Positions 7,836 to 15,320 of a stretch of 33,060 bases of DNA are shown in pieces (position 1 is the stretch's first letter; each line of letters starts with the position of its first letter). Where the stretch lies: contig NZ_JAUYQU010000104.1 in the NCBI RefSeq assembly GCF_030697065.1, forward strand, positions 1-33,060, written 5' to 3'. The notes beneath the pieces were generated by a model. It was not told where the DNA came from. It ran no database searches and worked only from the letters and a program-made list of their open reading frames with translations. The DNA comes from Bradyrhizobium sp. Its GTDB lineage: Bacteria; Pseudomonadota; Alphaproteobacteria; Rhizobiales; Xanthobacteraceae. Position numbers and translations under genes: made by a program.

Positions 7836-8462
7836 TTAGCCCGCCCGAACCGTGCGCGGGGTTCGCCGCGACGCCATCGCGATCAGCCGCAGCGCCAGCA
7901 CCGCCAGCAGCGGGATCAGGAACAGCGCGTACAGCGGCATGTCGGGAATCCGCTTGCCGAACGACACCGTGAACTGAAACAGCAGATAATAGCCGCCGGC
8001 GAGATGCAGGATGCGAAAGGTGCGCGGGCCGATCGCCGCCGCGGTGCGGTCGAACGAGGTTGCGGCCATCGCGATGATGAAGGCATAGCCGAGGCCGCCG
8101 AAGATATAGGATGCGGCGTTGGTGGCGGCTGCATAGCCGGCGGGATCCATCATCGCAAAACAGGCGATGGCGACGGCGTGGATGCCGTGCGACGCCGCAA
8201 ACGTCACGCCGAGATAGCGCCGGTTGCGCCGCTGCCACCGTGTCCACGCATTGGGCCACAGCCGCGCCAGCGCCGCGGCGCTGAAGGCGAGGCAGAACAA
8301 CAGCAGCGAGGTCCGCGCGGTGAAGCGGATCACCATGCGCACGCCGTCGACCTCAAAACCCCGCATGCCCGCGATCCCGACGCTCAGGGCCGCGAGCACC
8401 AGCGTCAGCACGGCGAACAGCCGCCAGCCGTCGAACCAGTGCTGGCGATGAGATGGTGTCAT
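7836..8462 (-). CDS. Ferric-reductase-like transmembrane protein (haem-binding type)
   Basis: A 208-residue integral membrane protein with about six hydrophobic segments, near residues 14-34, 50-68, 84-105, 118-136, 152-172 and 176-196. Histidines in 'ASHGIHAVAI' and 'RILHLAGGYY' fall within helices at positions like the haem ligands of ferric-reductase-like/MsrQ-type proteins. 'RFTARTSLLLFC' is also typical of the fold. It would pass electrons across the membrane through b-type haem, but no flavin domain is attached and the partner is unknown. The ATG at 8462 is preferred over 8489 because GGAG lies six bases upstream. The gene is divergent from a TetR regulator and its control region holds two palindromes, so it is probably that regulator's target. 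Confidence 0.72.
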   Translation of the reverse strand: MTPSHRQHWFDGWRLFAVLTLVLAALSVGIAGMRGFEVDGVRMVIRFTARTSLLLFCLAFSAAALARLWPNAWTRWQRRNRRYLGVTFAASHGIHAVAIACFAMMDPAGYAAATNAASYIFGGLGYAFIIAMAATSFDRTAAAIGPRTFRILHLAGGYYLLFQFTVSFGKRIPDMPLYALFLIPLLAVLALRLIAMASRRTPRTVRAG

Positions 8463-8480
8463 GGTTGGCTCCGACAATAA

Positions 8481-8497
8481 TGTAATCACTAGTTACA
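8481..8497. promoter_or_regulatory. Palindrome 1, candidate TetR operator
   Basis: TGTAA-N7-TTACA, a 17-bp inverted repeat of the TGTA-N9-TACA type. It lies 19 bp before the ferric-reductase-like ATG (8462), where bound protein would block that gene's promoter. An identical framework recurs at 8524-8540. Confidence 0.6.
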
Positions 8498-8523
8498 TTT
8501 CATCCGCAGCGGAGGTCAATCTT

Positions 8524-8540
8524 TGTATGCGGTGCTTACA
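8524..8540. promoter_or_regulatory. Palindrome 2, candidate TetR operator
   Basis: A second TGTA-N9-TACA site of exactly the same 17-bp length, centred 43 bp (about four helical turns) from the first. The outer four bases of each arm match and the centre differs, as expected of two sites for one dimeric repressor. It lies about 100 bp upstream of the TetR gene. Confidence 0.55.
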
Positions 8541-8641
8541 TTCACGATGAGGTGATACCAGATGTTGATGGGAGCAGGTGGAACGCAACCAGCCATTCTT
8601 TGCATGGGGTTGTTTTCAGGATTTGCGTATAGGTCATCGCC

Positions 8642-9313
8642 ATGCCCGTTGCCGCCAAGCCAAAACGCCGGCCCGCCAAAAACCCGGCTGCGTCGCCGAA
8701 ACCCTATCATCATGGCGATCTCAGGCGCGTGCTGATCGAGGCGGCGCTGCAACTGGCCGGCGAGGGCGGGGCGGAAGCGGTCAGCGTGCGCGAGGCCGCG
8801 CGTCGCGCCGGGGTCTCGCCGGGCGCCCCGTTCCGGCATTTTCCGAGCCGCGACGCCCTGATGACGGCGGTTGCCGGCGAAGCGCAGCAGCGTTTCCGGG
8901 CCGAGATATCGGCCGCGCTGGCCGAAGTACCCGACAGCGACCCGCTGGCGCGGTTTCGGGCGCTCGGTCTCGCCTATCTGCGCTGGGCGATGCGCAACCC
9001 GGCCCATTTCGAGATCATCTCCAGCGGCCGGTATTTCGTCCATGACAAGGCGGCCGACCTGTCGCGGGACAATGCCGAACTGATCGGTCTGGTCGAGCGC
9101 ACGCTGGCAGACGCGTTTGCGCTGGGCCAGTTGCGCAGCGGAGACCTGAAACGGGTCCAGATCGCCGGCCGCGCTCTGGTCTATGGTTTTGCCCGCATGA
9201 ACATCGACGGGCACTTTCCGCGCTGGGGCATCGCCGAGGACGAGGCCGGGGCGACCGCCGAGGCGATCCTCGATCTGTTCATCGAAGGCATCGCGAGGCG
9301 GCCAAACGGGTAG
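8642..9313 (+). CDS. TetR/AcrR family transcriptional regulator with WHG-type C-terminal domain
   Basis: A 223-residue regulator. After a basic, Ala/Lys/Pro-rich tail (1-20) comes 'YHHGDLRRVLIEAAL', the usual start of the WHG subgroup. The helix-turn-helix lies at about 48-70 ('VSVREAARRAGVSPGAPFRHFPSRDALM'). The C-terminal half is all-helical and would bind an effector and dimerise. The ribosome site is weak (AGG). The gene is divergent from a ferric-reductase-like membrane gene, and the 179-bp shared region holds two matching 17-bp palindromes. The likely role is repression of that gene and of itself. The effector is not known. Confidence 0.9.
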   Translation: MPVAAKPKRRPAKNPAASPKPYHHGDLRRVLIEAALQLAGEGGAEAVSVREAARRAGVSPGAPFRHFPSRDALMTAVAGEAQQRFRAEISAALAEVPDSDPLARFRALGLAYLRWAMRNPAHFEIISSGRYFVHDKAADLSRDNAELIGLVERTLADAFALGQLRSGDLKRVQIAGRALVYGFARMNIDGHFPRWGIAEDEAGATAEAILDLFIEGIARRPNG

Positions 9314-9321
9314 CCGAAGTC

Positions 9322-9346
9322 GGAACAAACTTTTGGCACGGCCGTT
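9322..9346 (+). promoter_or_regulatory. EcfG-type general stress promoter for the PRC-barrel gene
   Basis: GGAAC at 9322-9326 and CGTT at 9343-9346 with 16 bases between them. This is an exact match to the alphaproteobacterial EcfG/SigT consensus GGAAC-N16/17-CGTT. It lies 32 bp before the ATG at 9379, a sensible leader length. Confidence 0.72.
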
Positions 9347-9378
9347 TCTCATCGACACACAGTAAAGGAGGACGAGCG

Positions 9379-9744
9379 ATGGCAATTGAATCCAGCGAGA
9401 CCGGAACCCTGATCGGCAGCGACAAGGTCGAAGGAACTGCGGTTTACGGCGCCGACAGCGAAAAGATCGGAAGCATCGAGCGTGTCATGATCGACAAGAT
9501 CAGCGGGAAGGTTTCCTACGCGGTGCTGAGCTTTGGCGGCTTCCTCGGGATCGGCGACGATCACTATCCGCTGCCCTGGCAGTCGCTGAAATATGACACC
9601 AATCTGGGTGGGTATATTACCGGCATCACCCTTCAGCAGCTCGAAGGCGCGCCGAAATACGGCAACGACAACAGCTGGAACTGGTCGGACCCGTCGCGCA
9701 CGCGCGCGGTGAACGACTATTACGGCGTCCCGGTCGTCGCCTGA
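9379..9744 (+). CDS. PRC-barrel domain protein
   Basis: A 121-residue soluble protein with a PRC-barrel at about residues 10-75: 'VEGTAVYGADSEKIGSIERVMIDKISGKVSYAVLSF' in outline, with 'HYPLPWQSLKYD' closing the barrel. The C-terminal 40 residues are rich in Asn, Trp, Asp and Tyr and look unstructured. A strong AAAGGAGG ribosome site precedes the ATG. PRC-barrels take part in RNA processing (RimM) and photosynthetic reaction-centre assembly. Stand-alone alphaproteobacterial copies are commonly stress-induced and of unknown mechanism. An EcfG-type promoter upstream and a strong terminator downstream make this a monocistronic stress gene. Confidence 0.92.
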   Translation: MAIESSETGTLIGSDKVEGTAVYGADSEKIGSIERVMIDKISGKVSYAVLSFGGFLGIGDDHYPLPWQSLKYDTNLGGYITGITLQQLEGAPKYGNDNSWNWSDPSRTRAVNDYYGVPVVA

Positions 9745-9764
9745 GCCAGCAGCGGCTGTCAGCA

Positions 9765-9792
9765 AAAGGCCCCGGCACGCGCCGGGGCCTTT
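9765..9792. terminator. Rho-independent, probably bidirectional terminator
   Basis: A perfect 12-bp stem, AAAGGCCCCGGC with its complement, around an ACGC loop, with A- and T-runs at the two ends. It sits between the convergent PRC-barrel (ends 9744) and PPC-domain (ends 9806) genes and can serve both. Confidence 0.88.
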
Positions 9793-9805
9793 CGATTCCG
9801 ATCCA

Positions 9806-10255
9806 TTACGCCTCGTCGGCGAGATCGATCAGCGCGATTCCGAGCTCTGGCCGCTTGCGCCGGCGCAGCCCGATCGATGCCTCCTCGAGCACGACTTCGA
9901 GGGTCGGCCGGACCTTGCCCTCGAGCAGATGGCCGCCGCGCGTCGAACCGTCCGACAGGCCGAGCACGACATGAATATGCAGGCTGGCCTTGCCGTCGTC
10001 GCCGGTGGCGATGTCGCCAAGCGCGCTCAGCACTTCGCATTGTTCGTCCACCCGGATCTTCCGGTAGCTTTTGGTCGCGATATCGAACCAGCCGATGACG
10101 GCTTTCTCGAATGCGCCGATCGCCGTCAGCGATGCGCCGGAAATACCGGCCGCATTGGCGCACCGGGTCAGCGTCGCAAAGGCTTCCTCGCCGGTTTCGA
10201 GGACGACGATGATGGTGCGCTGATCCGCGCTGCTGGAAACCACTTTGCTCTTCAT
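9806..10255 (-). CDS. PPC/DUF296 domain protein
   Basis: A 149-residue protein consisting of one PPC (plants and prokaryotes conserved, DUF296) domain. The metal-binding pattern is visible: H93 and H95 in 'LHIHVVLG' and H109 in 'RGGHLLEG'. 'TAIGAFEKAVIGWFD' in the first half is also typical. Bacterial members form trimers and their role is unsettled; in plants the domain is part of AT-hook proteins. The frame is open to 10369, but the ATG at 10255 has GGAG five bases upstream, and the longer starts would run through the EcfG-type promoter at 10317-10341. The gene converges with the PRC-barrel gene and seems to share its stress control. Confidence 0.88.
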   Translation of the reverse strand: MKSKVVSSSADQRTIIVVLETGEEAFATLTRCANAAGISGASLTAIGAFEKAVIGWFDIATKSYRKIRVDEQCEVLSALGDIATGDDGKASLHIHVVLGLSDGSTRGGHLLEGKVRPTLEVVLEEASIGLRRRKRPELGIALIDLADEA

Positions 10256-10316
10256 GGTATCTCCGTGGGCCTTGGGCCAGGCCGGGTCGGCACCCCCGGG
10301 GTAAGTCCATAAGCCA

Positions 10317-10341
10317 AACGGGCTGAAGCGAGCGGTGTTCC
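10317..10341 (-). promoter_or_regulatory. EcfG-type general stress promoter for the PPC-domain gene
   Basis: On the minus strand, GGAAC (10341-10337) and CGTT (10320-10317) are separated by 16 bases, an exact consensus match. The start codon at 10255 lies about 60 bp downstream. This is the second such site within about 1 kb. Confidence 0.7.
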
Positions 10342-10600
10342 AGAAGCGCGGGGCGCGCACGAAGCCCATTTTTCTCCTCCCGGGAGGGAGGAGGCAATGA
10401 TGCCGGCTGCTGCCTCTCCCCGGGCAGCCCCCCGGGGTTGCGGCGGCGCTCCCGCGGCCGGCTGCCCCAAATTCATTGCGTGTTCATGACGTTTCCCCTA
10501 CATTTTTATGACACGTCGCAGGCTCCGGGTGCGGCGTCCGTCTCCTGGTCATCGCCAGCCAAGGCTCAAAGGCAGTGCCGGGTATAGTTGCGTCCCGTTC
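10342..10600. other. Intergenic region with GC-rich hairpins
   Basis: No gene supported. A perfect hairpin, CTCCTCCC-GGGA-GGGAGGAG, lies at 10374-10393, and a weaker C/G-rich one near 10417-10437. Neither has a T-run, so they are not clear terminators. The region separates the stress genes from the envelope gene block. Confidence 0.6.
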
Positions 10601-12310
10601 ATGGCGCCCGCGCCAAATCCAGGTCCAGTCGCCACCGTCGCCCCCGCAGGCCTGGCCGCGGTAGGGTTCTGGCGGCTGCTTGCCGTCGCAGCGCCCCATC
10701 TGGCGGCGATCGGCCTGATGCTGCAGACCGAATCCGACTTTGGCGCACGGCTCGGTTTCCTGTTGTCCTGGGGACTGCTGAATTTCTTCTGGATCGCGCT
10801 GTTGCGGCGTCCGGCGCTGTCGGGCGCGCTGTCGCTGACCCTGGTCGTGATGTTGATCCTGCTGTCGCAGCTCAAGCACGGCATCGTCCAGATGACCGCG
10901 AACTTCGTCGACGTGATGGTGATCGATCGCGACAGCGCGGCTTTCCTGTTTACGATCTTCCCCGATCTGCGCTGGTCCGTGATCGGCGCGACAACCCTCA
11001 TCCTGCCCTTGATGTACGCGCTGTGGTGGCTCGACCCGTTCCGCATCCGCCGCCTGCCGGCGCTGGTCTGCAAGCTGGCCTGTCTGGCCGCGCTGGTGGG
11101 ATATGCCTATGCGTGGCCCGAGCACCCCTGGCGCGGCTATCACGACGACGGCTACCTGTCGAAATTCTCCCGCTCGGGCGTCACCGCGGTGTCGGATTTC
11201 CTGAATTACGGCTTCATGGAATCCGATGCCGTTGCTGCCGGGCGCCTCAAGGTGCCGCTGGAGGAATCCTGCGCTCCGACCGGGCGGCGGCCCCACATCA
11301 TCATGATCCATGACGAGTCCAGCTTCGACATCCGGCAGGCCAGGGGCATCAAGGTCCCCCCGGGCTATGGCAGCCACTTCAAATCGTCCGACGGCAAGTC
11401 GCGCACCTTCATGGCGGAAAGCAGCGGTGGTGCGAGCTGGTTCACCGAATACAACGTGCTGGCCGGGCTCTCGTCGCGCTCGTTCGGCCGGTTCTCCTAT
11501 TTCGTGACCCGCATTGCGGCGGGCCGCGTCGAGCGCGGCCTGCCGCTGGCGCTGCGCCGCTGCGGCTACAGCACGACGTCGCTCTATCCGGCCCATGGCG
11601 CCTTCATGAGCGCGCGCCAGTTCCACACCACCACCGGGATCCAGACCTTCCTGGACGCGCGCGATCTCGGCGCCAGGGGCGTCGAGCCCGACCGCTTCTT
11701 CTACGACAAGGCCCTGAGCCTGTTGTCGCAGGAAGCGCCGGCGAAGCCGCAGTTCATCTTCGTGTACCTCGCCGCCAATCACTTCCCCTGGGAGAAGCGG
11801 TTTCGCCCCGACCTGACGCCGTCCTGGGCGGGGCCCGGCAACGGTCCGAAAGTCGATGAATATCTGCGCCGGCAGACGATGAGCGCCGACGACTATTCGG
11901 CATTCGTGGCGGGGCTGAAGAAGAAGTTCCCGGCGCAGCCGTTCCTGATCGTGCGCTATGGCGATCATCAGCCGGAATTCTCGTCGAACATCCTGGATCC
12001 CGGTCTCGACGAGGCCGGCGTCGGCAAGAAGTTCGAGAGTTACGACCCGCGTTATTTCGCCACCTATTATGCGATCGACAGCATCAACTTCGAACCGGTG
12101 AAGAGCCCCGCGGTGATGGAAACCATCGACGCGCCGTACCTGCCGCTGGTGATCCAGGAAGCCGCGGGAATTCCGCTGGATCCCTCGTTCGAGGAGCAGA
12201 AGAGCATCATGATGCGCTGCAAGGGCGTGTTCTATGCCTGCAAGAGCGGCGCGGAAGCCCGCCGCTTCAACCGGCTCCTGATCGATGCCGGTTTCCTGAA
12301 GCATCTCTAG
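10601..12310 (+). CDS. LTA-synthase/MdoB-like sulfatase-fold transferase, Ser-nucleophile variant
   Basis: A 569-residue inner-membrane protein with about five N-terminal helices (to about residue 175) and a periplasmic alkaline-phosphatase-fold domain. The metal-site residues can be placed against LtaS: E239 in 'HDESSFD', S279 in 'SGGASWFTEY' at the nucleophile position, and D455-H456 in 'YGDHQP'. Staphylococcal LtaS has Thr there, so Ser is a variant. The family moves phosphoglycerol or phosphoethanolamine-type head groups from phospholipid to a polymer or glucan. The C-terminus has a Cys pair (RCKGVFYAC), possibly a disulfide. I chose the ATG at 10601; the frame opens at 10508, and neither start has a good ribosome site. 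A close paralog follows 14 bp downstream. The acceptor is unknown. Confidence 0.85.
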   Translation: MAPAPNPGPVATVAPAGLAAVGFWRLLAVAAPHLAAIGLMLQTESDFGARLGFLLSWGLLNFFWIALLRRPALSGALSLTLVVMLILLSQLKHGIVQMTANFVDVMVIDRDSAAFLFTIFPDLRWSVIGATTLILPLMYALWWLDPFRIRRLPALVCKLACLAALVGYAYAWPEHPWRGYHDDGYLSKFSRSGVTAVSDFLNYGFMESDAVAAGRLKVPLEESCAPTGRRPHIIMIHDESSFDIRQARGIKVPPGYGSHFKSSDGKSRTFMAESSGGASWFTEYNVLAGLSSRSFGRFSYFVTRIAAGRVERGLPLALRRCGYSTTSLYPAHGAFMSARQFHTTTGIQTFLDARDLGARGVEPDRFFYDKALSLLSQEAPAKPQFIFVYLAANHFPWEKRFRPDLTPSWAGPGNGPKVDEYLRRQTMSADDYSAFVAGLKKKFPAQPFLIVRYGDHQPEFSSNILDPGLDEAGVGKKFESYDPRYFATYYAIDSINFEPVKSPAVMETIDAPYLPLVIQEAAGIPLDPSFEEQKSIMMRCKGVFYACKSGAEARRFNRLLIDAGFLKHL

Positions 12311-12313
12311 CAA

Positions 12314-12327
12314 GGGAGGCTAACATT
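12314..12327 (+). promoter_or_regulatory. Strong ribosome site followed by an ATT start codon
   Basis: GGGAGG at 12314-12319, a five-base spacer, and an in-frame ATT at 12325. No ATG, GTG or TTG occurs in this frame until GTG 12397, which has no ribosome site and falls inside the first membrane helix. The site therefore decides the start of the second transferase gene. Confidence 0.6.
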
Positions 12328-14058
12328 CCAGTCTCCGTCGAAACCGAAACGTCCGGAGCTGCCCCGCGCGGTCTCGGCTTCTATGCCGGCGTTGGCGTGG
12401 TCGCCGCGTTGCATCTTGCCGCGCTGGCTGTCCTGCTGTCCTGGGAATATGGTCCCTTCGCGATCACGCTGTCGGTGCTGGCATGGATCTTCATCAATTG
12501 CCTTTTCCTGCTCGTGCTACCGCGGCCGGGCGTATCGGCGGCGCTGGCGCTGGCTCTGGTGGTCCTGCTGATCGTGATGTCGCGCTTCAAGTTCGACATT
12601 CTGCAGCTTTCGCTGACCTTCCTCGACTTCCTGATCGTCGATCGCGACACTTTCTCGTTCCTGCTCTCGGTATTCCCGAGGTTGCGGACGCAATTGATCG
12701 TGGCGCTGGTGCTGGCAATCCCGCTGTTGTGGCTGATCTGGCGCGCCGATCCGTTTCGCATCGGCCGCAGGCTGGCGCTGGCTGTGCTCGCCGCAACGAC
12801 GCTGTTCATGTCGGTGCTGTCGGTGGCCGTGCCCGAGCAGCCGTGGGAGCCGTTCCAGGGCGTCAATCATATCTCCAACCTCGCCCGCTCGGGCGTCGTG
12901 GCGGTCTCGCGGCTGACGTCGACCGGATGGATCGAGGCCGACGCCGCCGCCGGCGGCCTGACCCCGAGAGCCCATGCCGCCGGCCGCCCGGCGCTGCCGC
13001 CGGGCGAGGATTGCGACACCAGCGTGAAGCGGCCGCACATCATCATGCTGCTCGACGAGTCGAGCTTCGATGTCACCGCGGCACCCGGCGTCAAGGTGCC
13101 CGAGGGGTACACCGACTTCTTCAAGTCGATCGACGGGATTCAGCGCACCATGATCGCAGAGGCGACCGGCGGCCCGACCTGGTACACCGAGTTCAACGTG
13201 CTGAGCGGCATGTCGGCGCGGTCGTTCGGTGATCTGAAGTTCTACGTCACGAGGATCACCGCCGGCCGTGTGGCGCGCGGTCTGCCGCAAGCGCTGAAGC
13301 GTTGCGGCTACAAGACCTTCTCGCTCTATCCGACCTACGGCAACTTCCTCGGCGCGCGCAGCTTCCAGAAGGGCACCGGTGTCGGCCATTTCATCGACAT
13401 GGCGGATATGGGCGTCAGCGAGGACATGCAGCCGGACAAGTTCTACTTCGATCAGGCCCTGAAGGTGTTTGCGGGCCAGCAGCCGTCGCCGTCGCCGATC
13501 TTCATGTTCGTGTACCTCACGGCCAATCATTTTCCCTGGACCAGCGTCTATCGGCCCGACCTGACGCCGGACTGGACGCCGCCGGGCAATACCGCGGAGA
13601 TCGACGAATATATCCGTCGCCAGCGCATGACGGCGAAAGACTACCGCGATTTCACCGCGCGGCTGGCGCGCGATTATCCGGATCAGTCCTTCATGGTGCT
13701 GCGGTTCGGCGATCACCAGCCGGCGATCTCGCAGAAAATGATCGAACCCGGGATCGACCGGAAGGTGCTGGCGCAACGCCTGATGGACGCGGATCCGCGC
13801 TACTTCTCGACCTATTACGCGCTCGACGGCATCAACTTCTCACCCCCCGATCTGTCGTCGGCACTCGAAACGCTCGATGCGGCCTATCTTCCGATCGTGA
13901 TCCAGGACGCCGCCGGTGTCCCGCTCGATCCGTCGTTCGCGGAGCAGAAGAAGATCATGCTGCGCTGCAAAGGGCGGTTCTATGCATGCAAGGGCGGCGC
14001 GGAAGCCCGCCGCTTCAACCGGTTGCTGATCGACGCCGGCCTGGTGCGGGGACTGTAG
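12325..14058 (+). CDS. LTA-synthase/MdoB-like sulfatase-fold transferase, Thr-nucleophile paralog
   Basis: 577 residues if it begins at ATT 12325 (553 from GTG 12397). It has the same layout as the preceding gene: five N-terminal helices, then a periplasmic phosphatase-fold domain. Metal and catalytic residues are E245 in 'LDESSFD', T285 in 'TGGPTWYTEF' and D463-H464 in 'FGDHQP'. Thr is the usual LtaS/EptA-type nucleophile, in contrast to the Ser of its neighbour. Similarity is extensive, including the C-terminal 'RFYACKGGAEARRFNRLLIDAG', so the two arose by tandem duplication. The ATT start restores an N-terminus aligned with the paralog's. Either a rare start codon or a base error in ATG would explain it. 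The likely role is transfer of a phospholipid head group in the periplasm; the acceptor is unknown. Confidence 0.87.
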   Translation: MPVSVETETSGAAPRGLGFYAGVGVVAALHLAALAVLLSWEYGPFAITLSVLAWIFINCLFLLVLPRPGVSAALALALVVLLIVMSRFKFDILQLSLTFLDFLIVDRDTFSFLLSVFPRLRTQLIVALVLAIPLLWLIWRADPFRIGRRLALAVLAATTLFMSVLSVAVPEQPWEPFQGVNHISNLARSGVVAVSRLTSTGWIEADAAAGGLTPRAHAAGRPALPPGEDCDTSVKRPHIIMLLDESSFDVTAAPGVKVPEGYTDFFKSIDGIQRTMIAEATGGPTWYTEFNVLSGMSARSFGDLKFYVTRITAGRVARGLPQALKRCGYKTFSLYPTYGNFLGARSFQKGTGVGHFIDMADMGVSEDMQPDKFYFDQALKVFAGQQPSPSPIFMFVYLTANHFPWTSVYRPDLTPDWTPPGNTAEIDEYIRRQRMTAKDYRDFTARLARDYPDQSFMVLRFGDHQPAISQKMIEPGIDRKVLAQRLMDADPRYFSTYYALDGINFSPPDLSSALETLDAAYLPIVIQDAAGVPLDPSFAEQKKIMLRCKGRFYACKGGAEARRFNRLLIDAGLVRGL

Positions 14059-14117
14059 GGCGGGAATCCGCACTGACCGGCTGCACAGGACCTCCGGCGC
14101 TGTCCGCGTCTGGCGCC

Positions 14118-14147
14118 TTGAGTGCGGCCGGTAAATCCTGCTATCAT
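14118..14147 (+). promoter_or_regulatory. Sigma-70-like promoter of the hydroxylase gene
   Basis: TTGAGT (14118-14123) and TATCAT (14142-14147) with an 18-bp spacer. Transcription would start near 14154, 42 bp before the ATG at 14196. The -10 matches five of six bases. It would give the hydroxylase expression independent of the transferases. Confidence 0.45.
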
Positions 14148-14195
14148 CTGGAACTGGAAGGCTTTCTTCGTAATTTTCTACCGGGTTTTTTTGCC

Positions 14196-15128
14196 ATGGT
14201 CATGCGTCTGTTCGCGCCGCAGTTTCTCGTACTCTGGGCTTTCATCGGCTCGGCATTGGCCGTGCATTTCCGCGGCAAGGTGCGGCTCGGATTCTGGCGG
14301 CAGCTCACCGACCATTCCACCCTGATGGCGCCCTATAACGTGCTGATGTACCTGTTTTCGGCGGTGCCGAACCGGCCCATCCTGGACGAGGCGTCGATCC
14401 CCGAACTCAAGCTGCTGCGCGACAACTGGGAGCCGATCCGCGACGAGGCGATGGTGCTGTTCGCGCAGGGCCAGATCAAGGCCGCCGACAAGTACAACGA
14501 CTGGGGCTTCAACTCCTTCTTCAGGACCGGATGGAAGCGGTTTTACCTGAAATGGTACGGCGCGGCGCTGCCCTCGGCGCTGGCCAATTGCCCGAAAACC
14601 GTCGAACTCCTGAACTCGATCCCCAACATCAAGGGCGCGATGTTCGCCACCCTGCCGCCCGGCGGCAAACTGGTGCAGCACCGCGATCCCTATGCCGGCT
14701 CGCTGCGCTATCACATGGGGTTGGTGGTGCCGAAGTCGCCCGGCGAATGCCGGATCATCATCGACGGCGAACCGCACTACTGGCACGAGGGCAAGGGCCT
14801 GCTGTTCGACGAGACCTATCTGCATTACGCGGAGAATACCACCAGCGACGACCGCATCATCCTGTTCTGCGACGTCGAGCGTCCGTTGCGCACCCGCGCC
14901 ATGACCGCGGTCAACCGCTGGGTCTCCACCCACATCATCAACGAGAGCGCCACCCAGAACGAGGATGGCGAGCGCATCGGCTGGCTGAACCGGATCTTCG
15001 GCTCGGTCTATCAGGTGCGGCTGCTGGGCAAGCGGATGAAGGCCTGGAACAAGCGCGTTTATTACGCAGTGAAATTTTCCCTGATCGGCGCCCTCCTCGC
15101 CGCCTTCCTGGCGACGGCCTTTACCTGA
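14196..15128 (+). CDS. Aspartyl/asparaginyl beta-hydroxylase family protein (LpxO-like)
   Basis: A 310-residue protein with a membrane helix at each end (about 5-25 and 285-307) and a Fe(II)/2-oxoglutarate dioxygenase domain between. The iron ligands are readable: H162 and D164 in 'VQHRDPYAG', and H210 in 'YLHYAENT'. R171/H173 in 'LRYHMGL' fits the family's conserved RxH. The domain plus terminal anchors is the layout of LpxO, which 2-hydroxylates a lipid A acyl chain on the cytoplasmic side of the inner membrane. The frame is open far upstream within the previous gene; the ATG at 14196 is the start that gives the family length. It lies among envelope-modification genes, which fits a lipid A role, but the substrate is inferred. 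Confidence 0.87.
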   Translation: MVMRLFAPQFLVLWAFIGSALAVHFRGKVRLGFWRQLTDHSTLMAPYNVLMYLFSAVPNRPILDEASIPELKLLRDNWEPIRDEAMVLFAQGQIKAADKYNDWGFNSFFRTGWKRFYLKWYGAALPSALANCPKTVELLNSIPNIKGAMFATLPPGGKLVQHRDPYAGSLRYHMGLVVPKSPGECRIIIDGEPHYWHEGKGLLFDETYLHYAENTTSDDRIILFCDVERPLRTRAMTAVNRWVSTHIINESATQNEDGERIGWLNRIFGSVYQVRLLGKRMKAWNKRVYYAVKFSLIGALLAAFLATAFT

Positions 15129-15320
15129 GGCAAGGCGGCTCGGAAGCGCCGATTCGCCGGCGCGGTTCATCGGGGCGAGGCCAAACGCGCTGCCATCGAC
15201 CACGGCTTTTTCCCGCAAAGTGCGCCGGCGCGGGGCCTGCGTCGCGATACCGCTTCCATCCCTGCAGTTTTCCTGCCGCAAGGCTTGACCATGGGCGCCA
15301 GCATCATATGAGATGCAACC

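Noticed and set aside
10484..12313. 609-codon open frame on the minus strand opposite the first transferase gene
   Set aside because: It mirrors a gene with clear motifs on the plus strand, is rich in Arg/His/Gln/Asp as GC-rich antisense frames are, and has no recognisable domain.
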